64,000 nt of DNA, from positions 1,214,001 through 1,278,000 of the forward strand of contig NZ_CP109603.1 in NCBI RefSeq assembly GCF_025905425.1. The letters run 5' to 3'. This DNA comes from Pseudomonas putida. Its GTDB lineage: Bacteria > Pseudomonadota > Gammaproteobacteria > Pseudomonadales > Pseudomonadaceae. Position 1 is the first letter of the stretch. The number at the start of each line of letters is the position of its first letter. Below, in pieces: positions 17,584 through 25,843 of this stretch. Below the pieces are notes generated by a model. The model searched no databases. It saw only the letters and a list, made by a program, of their open reading frames with translations, and was not told the origin of the DNA. The position numbers were made by a program, and so were the translations under genes.

Positions 17584-18798
17584 CTAGGTAGGCGCAAGCG
17601 AACCGCGGCAGCGTTGCTTCAGTTCCTCCAGACAGGAGAGGGCGAGTGGCGAGGCAGTGCGCTGACCACCGCGCTTGGGTCGCTCACTGGGTGGCTCCGC
17701 TGGCATGACCTTCGGTACGTGCGACGGTGCTGTCGTGTCGGTCGTAGTTTCGGCGCGGGCCGCCCACAGGGTGAACTCGCCTTGGCAGGCGCGTTTGATC
17801 AACCCCATCAGGTAAGCGACGGGTTTTCGGATCTCGCCGCGGGCGCACCGCACCGCCGCTTCATTGATCACCGCTTGTTGCTGTTCCGGCTCAAGCTGGC
17901 GCATTGCCTGGGAGGCCATGCGCCGCTCGGTCGGGTTCAGCGGTAAATCTTCAGGCCAGCGTGCACGACCAAACTCGACCTGTGCGAGTACCGTACTTTT
18001 TTTGCTTTGGTCTTTCTGTACTGTACGGCCGGCGTCGGCATTCCGAACCACAGCCGAATCCGGTGCCTTGCCGCAGGGTTCGGAATCGGTGGCCGAGGCG
18101 TGAGCATTCCGAACGGGGTGGCGCAGACCAGGTTCGGAATATTGCGCCTGTGCGTCTTCGTCCATCAGCGGCAGCGTGTGTTGCTGTGTCGGCGGCAGTG
18201 CGCCCAGTCGGTCCTTGTCGCCCTGGGCGACCTGCGGGTCGACTTGAATTTCGGCGAGCACATGCTGCGTCACCTCACGCACGCCCTTGGTGGCATGGCT
18301 GAGGTTCTGCTGCAGGAGCCCCGCGTAGCCACTGTCCAGCTCAAGCTGCTCGGCCGCCGTCAACGGATCGCCGTGCAGCACGTAGACGCAGCCGCGAAGG
18401 CAGCCTTGGGCATCGCGCGAACGGTCGACCAGGCTGAGCCAGCGGGTGGTACGCAAGACGTTCAGTGCGCGGGCGATGGTCTCGCGCGACGCTTGGGCAC
18501 CACAGGGGCTGGTCGCCAGGTAGGGCTGGAGGTCCTGGTAGCGCGGTGTTTTGACCTGGCGCTCGGTGATCAGCCAGCGCAGCACTTGCCAGGTGTTTCG
18601 CTCCAACGGGGTCAGCCGACGATCGAGGAGCAGTGCTTGTGGCAGGGGACTGTTGTCGCCGTAGTAGATCGTGCGCAGCGCGGGCTCCGCAGCAGCCGCT
18701 TGTTGGGCCTGGGCGGCCTGACACTCATTGCGGCGTCGAAGGGCGTCGTAGCACTGGCGCACCACGTCCTGCCAGTCCACTTCGTAGAAGCTCAGCAT
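17584..18798 (-). CDS. STY4528 family pathogenicity-island replication protein
   Basis: Protein of 404 residues of the STY4528 family, thought to act in replication of the excised element. The N-terminal half contains a winged-helix-like segment (LTPLERNTWQVLRWLITERQ to ASRETIARALNVLRTTRWLSLVD), as in plasmid initiators. A low-complexity linker (about 200-280) is followed by 'LNPTERRMASQAMRQLEPEQQQAVINEAAVRC...RKPVAYLMGLIKRACQGEF', a conserved helical end. Initiator activity is inferred. Its start overlaps the DUF2857 gene by seven bases. Confidence 0.85.
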   Translation of the reverse strand: MLSFYEVDWQDVVRQCYDALRRRNECQAAQAQQAAAAEPALRTIYYGDNSPLPQALLLDRRLTPLERNTWQVLRWLITERQVKTPRYQDLQPYLATSPCGAQASRETIARALNVLRTTRWLSLVDRSRDAQGCLRGCVYVLHGDPLTAAEQLELDSGYAGLLQQNLSHATKGVREVTQHVLAEIQVDPQVAQGDKDRLGALPPTQQHTLPLMDEDAQAQYSEPGLRHPVRNAHASATDSEPCGKAPDSAVVRNADAGRTVQKDQSKKSTVLAQVEFGRARWPEDLPLNPTERRMASQAMRQLEPEQQQAVINEAAVRCARGEIRKPVAYLMGLIKRACQGEFTLWAARAETTTDTTAPSHVPKVMPAEPPSERPKRGGQRTASPLALSCLEELKQRCRGSLAPT

Positions 18799-19343
18799 GG
18801 CGTACCTCCGTACAGTTCGACCTGTTGCCAGACCAGGGTCAAGCTGATGTGCTGTTCCTCGGCCAGCATCATCATGGTGTCCAGTGGATCGTTGTCCGGA
18901 TCTTCTGCCCGCAGTTGGCTCCAGCGGTTCCAGACCGCATGCTCCTGGGCTTCACTGAGCTGGACCGGGCGGCCGCGGTGGGTCTCGATCTTCAGCACGC
19001 GGCGACGCAACGCCGTTTCCGAATGGTCCAGGCCGAAGCAGCGGTACATGATGGTCGAGCTTGCGCCGAGCTTGAGCGCCCGGTTGATCAGGCGTTCGTT
19101 CTGCTCGTCGCGCTCGGCCTGGACGATCAGGCGGCGCAACACGGTGATATCCACCTTGACCTCAACCCAGGCGATCGATGAGTGCGCCAAGTGGGACAGG
19201 GTGGTCGGTGGCAGCGATTGCAGTACTTCGATGTCTTCGTCGGCCAGGCCCAGCGCTTTGCAGCGCTGCAGGCGGCCATGGCGTAGCTCATGCAGCACCT
19301 GATTCAACATCGCATGGTTCAACAGATTGAAGGTCGTACTCAT
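18792..19343 (-). CDS. DUF2857 family ICE protein
   Basis: Protein of 183 residues, DUF2857 family, found between parB and the STY4528-like gene in PFGI-1-like elements. The start is ATG 19343 (MSTTFNLLNHAMLNQVLHELRHG). The middle (IAWVEVKVDITVLRRLIVQ) and the segment 'FGLDHSETALRRRVLKIETHRGRP' look like a helix-turn-helix, so DNA binding is plausible. No membrane or signal features. Its end overlaps the next gene. Confidence 0.85.
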   Translation of the reverse strand: MSTTFNLLNHAMLNQVLHELRHGRLQRCKALGLADEDIEVLQSLPPTTLSHLAHSSIAWVEVKVDITVLRRLIVQAERDEQNERLINRALKLGASSTIMYRCFGLDHSETALRRRVLKIETHRGRPVQLSEAQEHAVWNRWSQLRAEDPDNDPLDTMMMLAEEQHISLTLVWQQVELYGGTPC

Positions 19344-19358
19344 GAGGCGGCTCCTCAC

Positions 19359-20894
19359 TTAACGCGTGGACGACAGCGTCAGGTCGATCAACTGCCGGGC
19401 GTTGCGGATCAGGGCGTACAGTTGCTCCAGCTGGGCATCGGGTAGTCGCTCGAGGCCCACAGTCAGAGCAGGGCGTTCGGGAAAAGGCAGGTCGTAGGCG
19501 CCAATTAGCAGTTGGCCAAACAACGCGGCCGGCAGCTGCTGGCGTTGCTGCCAGGTCACGTCGTCCTGCAAGCGCAGCAGGGCCGAGAGCAATAGCTGAA
19601 TGCTGGTGTGTCGCGGGCTCAACTGCTGGCCATGTTCAATGGCCAAGGTGAAACCCAAGCCTTCTACGTGCGGCGTGACCATGGCACTGGCTTCGGCATA
19701 GGTTGCCAGTTCAGTCGCCAGAGCGGCGCAACGCTCACGCAAGGCATTGATGTCATCCTGTAGCGGTGCGCGAGATGAGGCGGAGCGCGGGGAGGGCTCA
19801 TTGACCTCAAGGGCGTTTGGCAGCGTCGCAGCAAGCGGTTCGTCATCACTCAGCGCCTCGCGGATGTTGGGGAGGCGGGGAGCCTCGGCTGCCGCGGTGT
19901 TGTCCGTGCTGCTCGTCGGCACCGGTGCGGGCGATCGAGGTGCCGATTGTGCTTCATCTTCGGCAGGTAGCTGGGGGGCGCACTCACCTTGTGGGGCTTG
20001 CGGCAGTGGCTGAGGTGTTTCCGCAGGCGGCGTTGAGCGACGCGGTTCCTGATGCATTTCCAAGGCGAGCAGGCGGGGTGTCTGCTTCAACGGCACCGCC
20101 ATTCTGACAATCAGTTCATCCTGCAGCTCGCTCCAATTCAGCTCAGGCTTATCACTGTCGAACGCCGACAGCACTTCAAACCACAGCAGCGCGAATTGCT
20201 GAATGTCCCCCAAGTATTGGTTCCAGATCGACTCCGCCCGGCGCCGTAGGTTGATGAGCCGGGCGATGGTGGGTTTGCCCAGACCGGCATACAACGTCTG
20301 CGGGATCACCGGAAGCAGGTGTTCGAGTGTGTCGAACATGCGGCTGATGTGCGATTGTGAAATCGGGTAGCCATCCTTGCTCAGGCGTGTGGCCAGTTCA
20401 CGCTGGCTGAGCAGGACATCGGGCTCCTGCAACATATCCTTGAGTTTCGCCACCGCGAGCGCTCGCTCAATGAACGTGAGCTGGCCATGCAGATCACTTT
20501 CGGCCAAGTGCCCGATCAAGGCATGCGACTCGGACTGCCAAGGGCGGAACAGGCAGTGGATGTGGAAGAATCGCTCCTCGCGGGTTTCTTGCCAGAGTTC
20601 GCCGAGGATGCTCAAGCGCGTGTTGCCGCCGTTGCGGATGATGAAGTGCGGCTCATCCGGACGGCGGGTAATCGCGGGGGGCTGGTCGAGGCCCCGTTCG
20701 CGGATCGAGGCTTTGATCTCGTCATACAGCGGGTTGCGGACCACCCGTGGGTTGAGCTCGTAAGGACGCAATTGTTCCAGGCTGACCACCAGCGGTGTGT
20801 CCCCGATTGGCACGGGCGTGTCGCGGCCATGTTTCTGCGGAAAATGCGCCTGCTGCAATTGACGGGTGATGTCTTCGGAAGACGGCGGCTTCAT
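19359..20894 (-). CDS. parB: ParB family partition protein of the ICE (TIGR03764)
   Basis: ParB-type DNA-binding protein of 511 residues, PFGI-1-class. ATG 20894 is preferred to 20909 because GGGAGGG lies seven bases upstream. The ParB/Srx domain (about 30-110) includes 'LRPYELNPR' and 'FIIRNGGNTRLSILGEL'. A helix-turn-helix (LSQRELATRLSKDGYPISQSHISR, about 160-185) follows. A long Pro/Ala/Glu linker (about 285-370) leads to a helical C-terminal domain. With ParA just upstream it should keep the element stable. The parS site was not identified. Confidence 0.9.
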   Translation of the reverse strand: MKPPSSEDITRQLQQAHFPQKHGRDTPVPIGDTPLVVSLEQLRPYELNPRVVRNPLYDEIKASIRERGLDQPPAITRRPDEPHFIIRNGGNTRLSILGELWQETREERFFHIHCLFRPWQSESHALIGHLAESDLHGQLTFIERALAVAKLKDMLQEPDVLLSQRELATRLSKDGYPISQSHISRMFDTLEHLLPVIPQTLYAGLGKPTIARLINLRRRAESIWNQYLGDIQQFALLWFEVLSAFDSDKPELNWSELQDELIVRMAVPLKQTPRLLALEMHQEPRRSTPPAETPQPLPQAPQGECAPQLPAEDEAQSAPRSPAPVPTSSTDNTAAAEAPRLPNIREALSDDEPLAATLPNALEVNEPSPRSASSRAPLQDDINALRERCAALATELATYAEASAMVTPHVEGLGFTLAIEHGQQLSPRHTSIQLLLSALLRLQDDVTWQQRQQLPAALFGQLLIGAYDLPFPERPALTVGLERLPDAQLEQLYALIRNARQLIDLTLSSTR

Positions 20895-20908
20895 CACAGA
20901 CCCTCCCA

Positions 20909-21787
20909 TCAGCCGCGACGACTGAGCCGACGGTCGGCCACTGACGGTTGGCCGTGCATAGGCGCGCCCGCGTCGACAAGTCGCTCCTCCCAGTGCGGGA
21001 ACAACTCAATGGCCAGCGCGCGCATGACCGCCGCCCCGCAAGGGCCGCGGCTGCCGGAGGGTGGCGTGGGCTCGACGCGGTGCACCGGCAGCCCCAGCGA
21101 GGCGGCATTGGGGTAGGCCACGCGGTCCGGAATGACCGTGGTGCAGACGCTGACATGCGGGTCGCACTGGAAGGACGCCTGCAGGCTGTGCATGATCAAG
21201 CGCGTGTCACGGCGATTGGCTTTGACCTGGTTGAGCAGCAGCCTCACTGACGGCATGGCAACGCCCAGGTAGCGGTAGGGCTCCAACTCTTCAAACAGTC
21301 CCAGCGTGCCACGCCGCAGCTCACGTGCCGCGAGCATTTCTGGAGGGACCGGGCACAGGGCACAGTCGGACGCGAGGATAACCATCTCCACGACGACACT
21401 GCGCGCGCCTTGGGTATCGATGATCAGCACATCGTAAAGGTCCTCGAACGCCGGTAGAAGATTGTGAAGGCGCAGACGGCCATCGGCCGCGTGCAACAGC
21501 AGGGTGCTGATGTGCCCGGCTCGGTCGTTGGACACGATCAGGTCCAGATGCGAGATGACGGTGGCGGAAATCACCTGCTCGGGTGCCGTGAGTCGTTGCG
21601 CGATGAGTTCGTAGGTGCCAGCCTCGCGGGATTCGCGCAAGGCGTAGTAGCTGGACAGTGTCGGCTGGCTGTCCAGATCCAGCAGCAGGACGCGGAGGCC
21701 TGCATCGGCGAGTACACCGCCGAGGTTGGCGGCGACGGTGGTTTTGCCCGCGCCGCCCTTGGTCGAGATCAGCGAGAGGACGTCCAT
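20909..21787 (-). CDS. parA: ParA family partition ATPase of the ICE
   Basis: Deviant Walker A ATPase (292 residues), ParA/MinD class. The motif KGGAGKT lies at about residues 10-16, 'LLLDLDSQPTL' holds the conserved Asp, and 'VLIIDTQGA' is Walker B. ATG 21787 begins directly at the beta strand of the fold, so no N-terminal DNA-binding domain is present. It precedes parB by 14 bases and follows alpA by 4, giving an alpA-parA-parB operon. Confidence 0.92.
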   Translation of the reverse strand: MDVLSLISTKGGAGKTTVAANLGGVLADAGLRVLLLDLDSQPTLSSYYALRESREAGTYELIAQRLTAPEQVISATVISHLDLIVSNDRAGHISTLLLHAADGRLRLHNLLPAFEDLYDVLIIDTQGARSVVVEMVILASDCALCPVPPEMLAARELRRGTLGLFEELEPYRYLGVAMPSVRLLLNQVKANRRDTRLIMHSLQASFQCDPHVSVCTTVIPDRVAYPNAASLGLPVHRVEPTPPSGSRGPCGAAVMRALAIELFPHWEERLVDAGAPMHGQPSVADRRLSRRG

Positions 21788-21791
21788 GACA

Positions 21792-22007
21792 CTACTTCCT
21801 GACCGACAGTCGATCCTGGACCCACTGCTCGATCTCCAGCGAGTCCCAGCCGACGGCACGGGTACCGATGCGCCGGCTTTGTGGGAACAGGCCGGCTTTC
21901 ATCAGGTTGTAGATATGCGAACGCTTGAAGCCAGTTTTCTGTTCCACCTCATCGCGGCGCATGATGTGGCGGTCGGCAGGCAGCGGGGCAGGGCTGATCG
22001 GTTGCAT
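21792..22007 (-). CDS. alpA: AlpA family regulator
   Basis: Small MerR-like helix-turn-helix protein (71 residues). The core 'MRRDEVEQKTGFKRSHIYNLMKAGLFPQSRRIGTRAVGWDSLEIEQWVQDRL' is the classic AlpA pattern. These proteins activate integrase or excision genes of prophages and islands. The start is ATG 22007; the frame runs 21 bases further. It is first in the operon with parA and parB. Two tandem palindromes lie 75 bases upstream and may bind it or another regulator. Confidence 0.88.
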   Translation of the reverse strand: MQPISPAPLPADRHIMRRDEVEQKTGFKRSHIYNLMKAGLFPQSRRIGTRAVGWDSLEIEQWVQDRLSVRK

Positions 22008-22081
22008 GATGTCACTCCTTAGCACCATGTGGTGCGCATTGGGATGTGACAGTCAGTGAAGGTCTGCTCGGGCGGAAAGTC

Positions 22082-22114
22082 ATTGCCAGGCAATGTGCGC
22101 TATTGCCTGGCAAT
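22082..22114. promoter_or_regulatory. Tandem 13-bp palindromes upstream of alpA-parA-parB
   Basis: ATTGCCAGGCAAT (22082-22094) and ATTGCCTGGCAAT (22102-22114) are each palindromes around a single central base and are reverse complements of one another. Their centres are 20 bp apart, about two helical turns. They lie between the stop of the 245-residue gene and the alpA start. They could be a double operator. Together they could also fold as one 13-bp hairpin, but no T run follows it. Confidence 0.6.
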
Positions 22115-22120
22115 TTGGTT

Positions 22121-22858
22121 CTAGGCCCGTATGGCCTGAGCCAAATGACGGCGCGCTTCTGCAAATTTCCGATCAAGGGTCCGTTTGCTTAGGCCTTGAA
22201 CATTAGAAAAACGGTTGGTTACCGTTTCAACTAGAATCGTTTGAGTGCTATAAATAGATTGAACCTTTCCATCATCTGACTTGCCGATGCTAACATCTAG
22301 CAGAGCGCCAATAATGACATAAAGTATCGAGTTGGACTGCTCTAGGTATGATCCAGGTGTTCCCGTTTGAGGTTGGGGGGGCTCGGGGTTTTCTCTTTGT
22401 TGCGCAGAATTAGCATGCAGATTTTCTAGATTTTTCCGGGTTTTTTGTAATTCGCGGTCTGAAGCTTCTAATTCTGCTTTTAAAGCTAAATGTGCACCGA
22501 TGCTGATGCAGTGGGAGTGGTCGGTCTCGTTGCCAAATAAGAAAATCGGTTTGTCGTCTGGGTAATAACACTCTACCCATATTCTCAGGTCCGAGTGGCG
22601 AATGGAAAGATAGGCTTTTTCGAATTCCGTATCTGAAGTTATTGGGCGGTTCAAATATGTGGCAGGTAGCTGGTGGCAAGCGATGGCGTCATATATTCGT
22701 TCAGAGTAGGTTTGAAGAGATGGCCAGTGAGGAAATAATTTAAGAAGGTCATCAGGGCGCGTAAGGGTCTGTTTTACGATTTCTTTTTCGTGGTCAGCGA
22801 GTCCAGACCAAAGTATTGCCACCTCAATTGGTCGATAGAAATTTTTGTGCGAGACCAT
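22121..22858 (-). CDS. Uncharacterised protein at the ICE edge
   Basis: Protein of 245 residues, unrecognised. ATG 22858 has GGAGG seven bases upstream. The N-terminal part (HKNFYRPIEVAILWSGLADHEKEIV) is soluble and alpha-helical. A short coiled-coil (ALKAELEASDRELQKTRKNLENLH, about 130-155) leads to a Pro/Gln linker (QRENPEPPQPQTG). The final 75 residues, 'SILYVIIGALLDVSIGKS...LVETVTNRFSNVQGLSKRTLDRKFAEARRHL', resemble a small C-terminal module common in phage and island proteins of unknown role. The gene is clearly richer in A and T than the ICE genes below it, so it may be acquired cargo. Confidence 0.7.
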   Translation of the reverse strand: MVSHKNFYRPIEVAILWSGLADHEKEIVKQTLTRPDDLLKLFPHWPSLQTYSERIYDAIACHQLPATYLNRPITSDTEFEKAYLSIRHSDLRIWVECYYPDDKPIFLFGNETDHSHCISIGAHLALKAELEASDRELQKTRKNLENLHANSAQQRENPEPPQPQTGTPGSYLEQSNSILYVIIGALLDVSIGKSDDGKVQSIYSTQTILVETVTNRFSNVQGLSKRTLDRKFAEARRHLAQAIRA

Positions 22859-23348
22859 GATGCAGCCTCCATATTGATCATCCAAGGGTGGGTTTCCAGT
22901 GAATTACTATCTGTCAGTCTTGATGGAGGGGAATGTGATGATAGATTGAAAGTTTTTAGGTTAGATTGTTCTTCGGATTGCGGAAATAGAAAGCCATGAT
23001 CGCTGCGATAGTGGCGATCAATGCGTTTCTTGCTCGACGTCTTTGTGGGACATGGGGTGAGTAGCCAGTGGAGTTTTTCCATCGCCCCTGTTTTTTCACT
23101 TGGTGTGGAATCTCAAAATGCTCCTAGTGCTTTCGTTGCCATCTTATCAATGGGGTAGAGCACATGCCCAGAACAGGACACCCTCCAAAGCATTTGATCA
23201 TCATGCAAGAAAACGTCGGAAGTGACTTCCCCACTTGGTCATCCGAAAGGTGCCTAGTAATGAACAAATGCGTATACGGATCGTTCTTGCATGGGCCGAT
23301 GGATAGTGTGGAGCAAGCATTTTAGAGCTCCTGTGCACGACCGTTCAG

Positions 23349-23609
23349 ATGGTTTCGAAAAGGTGCCTCCGATTTAAGGTGTACTCGTCTGACGACCTGA
23401 TAGATGCCCCGCCCTCGGGCCGCCCACCCATGGTTTCGGATGAACCAGTGCAAAACGGGGTCAATCAAGCGCTTCAACGCCTGCCTGAGAATTTCACGCA
23501 GTGGAGCTTGCGCAGTTTGAGCTTTCCAGCAGATGTATCACCCGCTACCGTGCAAAGGATCTGGAGTGCTTTCGGTCTTAACATCTGCAATCGACTTTCA
23601 AACTGTTGA
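23349..23609 (+). pseudogene. IS630-type transposase N-terminal remnant
   Basis: The 86-codon frame includes 'PSGRPPMVSDEPVQ' and then 'LPENFTQWSLRSLSFPADVSPATVQRIWSAFGLN'. This follows the pattern of the second helix-turn-helix of IS630 transposases (P-x-x-x-T-x-W-S-x-R-S-L ... S-x-x-T-V-x-R-I-W-x-A-F-G-L). The catalytic DDE part is missing and no intact ends are visible, so this is a relic. Family membership rests on the motif only. Confidence 0.65.
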
Positions 23610-24533
23610 ACGATAATTTTCGTCGACCAGATTCTCTTCTTATGATGCCAGCGCTAAATAAATTCCTTATGTGGCGCCGGCGGATATCCATACGTTCCCA
23701 TTATTAATAAATGTTGGCCCGCGGTTGATCTTCGCGAAAGGGAATCTTTCGAGTTAATCGTAGGTAGACCAATAATTAGTAACTTATCGTTCTGTCCAGC
23801 TTCCGGTTGTGGCAAGGAAAAATATGCCTGTCCATGCTGAGGCTAACAGGTGGCTTTATCTGCATAGATTGCAACGTCTGAAGAGTTTTGGATCCTTGTA
23901 GGAATTATATCAATCGGGTCTTCTGGGTACTCTCAAGGTATGTGCTGGCAACGTTTCTTGCTGCAGAGCTTCTGCGTCAGCTGAGAGGTTTAGAAGTATC
24001 TCATTGGTTGTCGTTAACGCAAGGATGGAAAACTAATGCGGCCTCTGATCAATAGGCGCTAAATAATTGGCGGCGATAAATGGGTCAAGTGGCCAGCTAA
24101 GTCAAGTCAGCTGACTTCAGGGCAGGTAATAAACTGTATGGGCTTGGCAGGCATGTTTGGTGGTTTCTTGGCAGCAGTGAGTGAGGGTTCTGATCATTTT
24201 GGCTGAAATCGTCAATGTTTTGTCCCTTGTTAGCTTAGGCGTTCAGTTACAGTGTTTTCGTAAGTTTATGCTTTGCTTGTCGCGTTGGTTTCTTGTTTGT
24301 GGGAAATAACTAGAGTGAAGTGTTGTCCTTGTTTTCTTGACTTTGACGAGTTCGGAGCTGACTAAAAATTGGTGTCCTAGCGGAAATTGATGGCGCTCAT
24401 AGTACTGAAGTTATGAATTTTCTTGGCGTCCTGGTATGTAAATGCCAGAGCTCCGCGAGGGGGCTAGTTGAAGAGGGCAGGAGTTCCAAGTGGATGGCTT
24501 ATTGTTTGTTGCTGGGATAAGAGTCCATGAGTA

Positions 24534-24549
24534 ATCATTTTCAATCGAT
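24534..24549 (+). promoter_or_regulatory. Possible degenerate MexT-like box
   Basis: ATCA-N6-ATCGAT lies 23 bases before the mexE start. The known MexT site upstream of mexE is ATCA-N5-GTCGAT with a downstream half. The spacing is off by one and the downstream half is poor, so this is tentative. No mexT gene lies in the window. Confidence 0.2.
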
Positions 24550-24571
24550 ACAATTACAGGGTTTATGAACC

Positions 24572-25828
24572 ATGGGCCATTCACTAAAACTCTTGCGCTA
24601 TCCACTCGCGGCCCTGGCTGTGTTGGTGATGAGCGCTTGCGGTAAAGCCCCAGAAACCGCCGCCAGCATGCCGGCTGCCAAAGTCAGTGTGGCCAAGGTG
24701 CTGGAGCAACCGGTCAATGAATGGGACGAATTCACCGGGCGCCTGGAAGCTCCGGAAACCGTTGAAATCCGCCCACGGGTTTCCGGCCAGATCGATCAAG
24801 TGGCCTTCACCGAAGGCGCCCTGGTGAAAAAGGGCGATTTGTTGTTCCAGATCGACCCGCGTCCATTCCAGGCTGAAGTGCGCCGCCTTGAAGCCCTGGT
24901 CACCCAAGGCCGAGCCAACGCCACTCGCAGTGAAAACGAAGCCCAGCGCGGTGAGCGCCTGCGCACCAGCAACGCGATCTCCGCCGAACTGGCTGATTCG
25001 CGCACCAGTGCGTCCCAGGAAGCCCGCGCCGCCGTTGGCGCAGTCCAGGCGCAACTGGACCTGGCCAAACTCAACCTAAGCTTCACCCGCGTCACCTCGC
25101 CTATCAGTGGCCGCGTCAGCCGTGCGGAAATCACCGCCGGCAACCTGGTCACGGCCGATACCACGGCCCTGACCAGCGTGGTCTCCACCGACAAGGTCTA
25201 CGCCTACTTCGATGCCGACGAACGTGTGTTCCTCAAGTACACCCAACTCGCGCGCCAAGGCCAACGCGGTGCCACCACCCCAGTGTACCTGGGTCTATCC
25301 AATGAAGACGGCAACCCGCACCTGGGCCAGATGAACTTTGTCGACAATCAGGTCAACCCGAAAACCGGCACCATCCGTGGCCGTGCGGTGTTCGACAACA
25401 GCGACGGCGCCTACACCCCAGGCCTCTATGCCCGCCTGAAGCTGGTGGGCAGCGGCACCTACTCCGCCGTGCTGATCAACGACGAAGCTGTGGGCACCGA
25501 CCTAGGCAAGAAGTTCGTACTGGTAATGGATGCCGACAACAACTCCGTGTACCGCTCCGTCGAGTTGGGGCCGAAGATCGAAGGTTTGCGCATCGTGCGC
25601 AGCGGCCTCAACAAGGATGACACCATCATCGTCAAGGGCTTGCAGCGGGTGCGTCCAGGTTCGCCGGTCACCCCTGAAGTCGTCCCCATGGCCAGCAAGG
25701 AAACCCTCGCCGCTCTGGCACGACAACGACAAGCACTGGAAGCCAGCAACCTGCCTCAGGTCAAACCCGGCAAAAGCGCGCCTGGTACAGCAGCGATACT
25801 GACCAGCACTGCGACTCCAAGCGGCTAA
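24572..25828 (+). CDS. mexE: RND efflux periplasmic adaptor (MexE-like)
   Basis: Membrane-fusion lipoprotein (418 residues) linking an RND pump to an outer-membrane channel. The signal ends in a lipobox (LVMSAC, lipidated Cys at about 23). The biotinyl-lipoyl halves 'VEIRPRVSGQIDQVAFTEGALVKKGDLLFQIDP' and 'FTRVTSPISGRVSRAEITAGNLV' flank an alpha-hairpin (about 100-165). The sequence follows the MexE subgroup throughout. It lies 15 bases ahead of mexF. In Pseudomonas, MexEF-OprN exports chloramphenicol, fluoroquinolones and trimethoprim and is switched on by MexT; the substrates here are inferred. Confidence 0.9.
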   Translation: MGHSLKLLRYPLAALAVLVMSACGKAPETAASMPAAKVSVAKVLEQPVNEWDEFTGRLEAPETVEIRPRVSGQIDQVAFTEGALVKKGDLLFQIDPRPFQAEVRRLEALVTQGRANATRSENEAQRGERLRTSNAISAELADSRTSASQEARAAVGAVQAQLDLAKLNLSFTRVTSPISGRVSRAEITAGNLVTADTTALTSVVSTDKVYAYFDADERVFLKYTQLARQGQRGATTPVYLGLSNEDGNPHLGQMNFVDNQVNPKTGTIRGRAVFDNSDGAYTPGLYARLKLVGSGTYSAVLINDEAVGTDLGKKFVLVMDADNNSVYRSVELGPKIEGLRIVRSGLNKDDTIIVKGLQRVRPGSPVTPEVVPMASKETLAALARQRQALEASNLPQVKPGKSAPGTAAILTSTATPSG

Positions 25829-25843
25829 GAGACTACAACTCCG

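Larger units (their letters stand above)
22859..24571. other. AT-rich intergenic region with mobile-element debris
   Basis: About 1.7 kb with no intact gene and a lower GC content than either flank. It holds the IS630-type remnant at 23349-23609 and otherwise only short, unconvincing frames. The end next to mexE should carry its promoter. This is probably the scar where the ICE end or other insertions were lost. Confidence 0.6.

Noticed and set aside
18007..19302. Plus-strand frame of 431 codons
   Set aside because: It is antisense to the STY4528-like and DUF2857 genes, both of which have recognisable cores.
22082..22114. Short repeat considered as a CRISPR-like array
   Set aside because: There are only two 13-bp units with a 7-bp gap and no cas genes, so this is an operator or hairpin and not an array.
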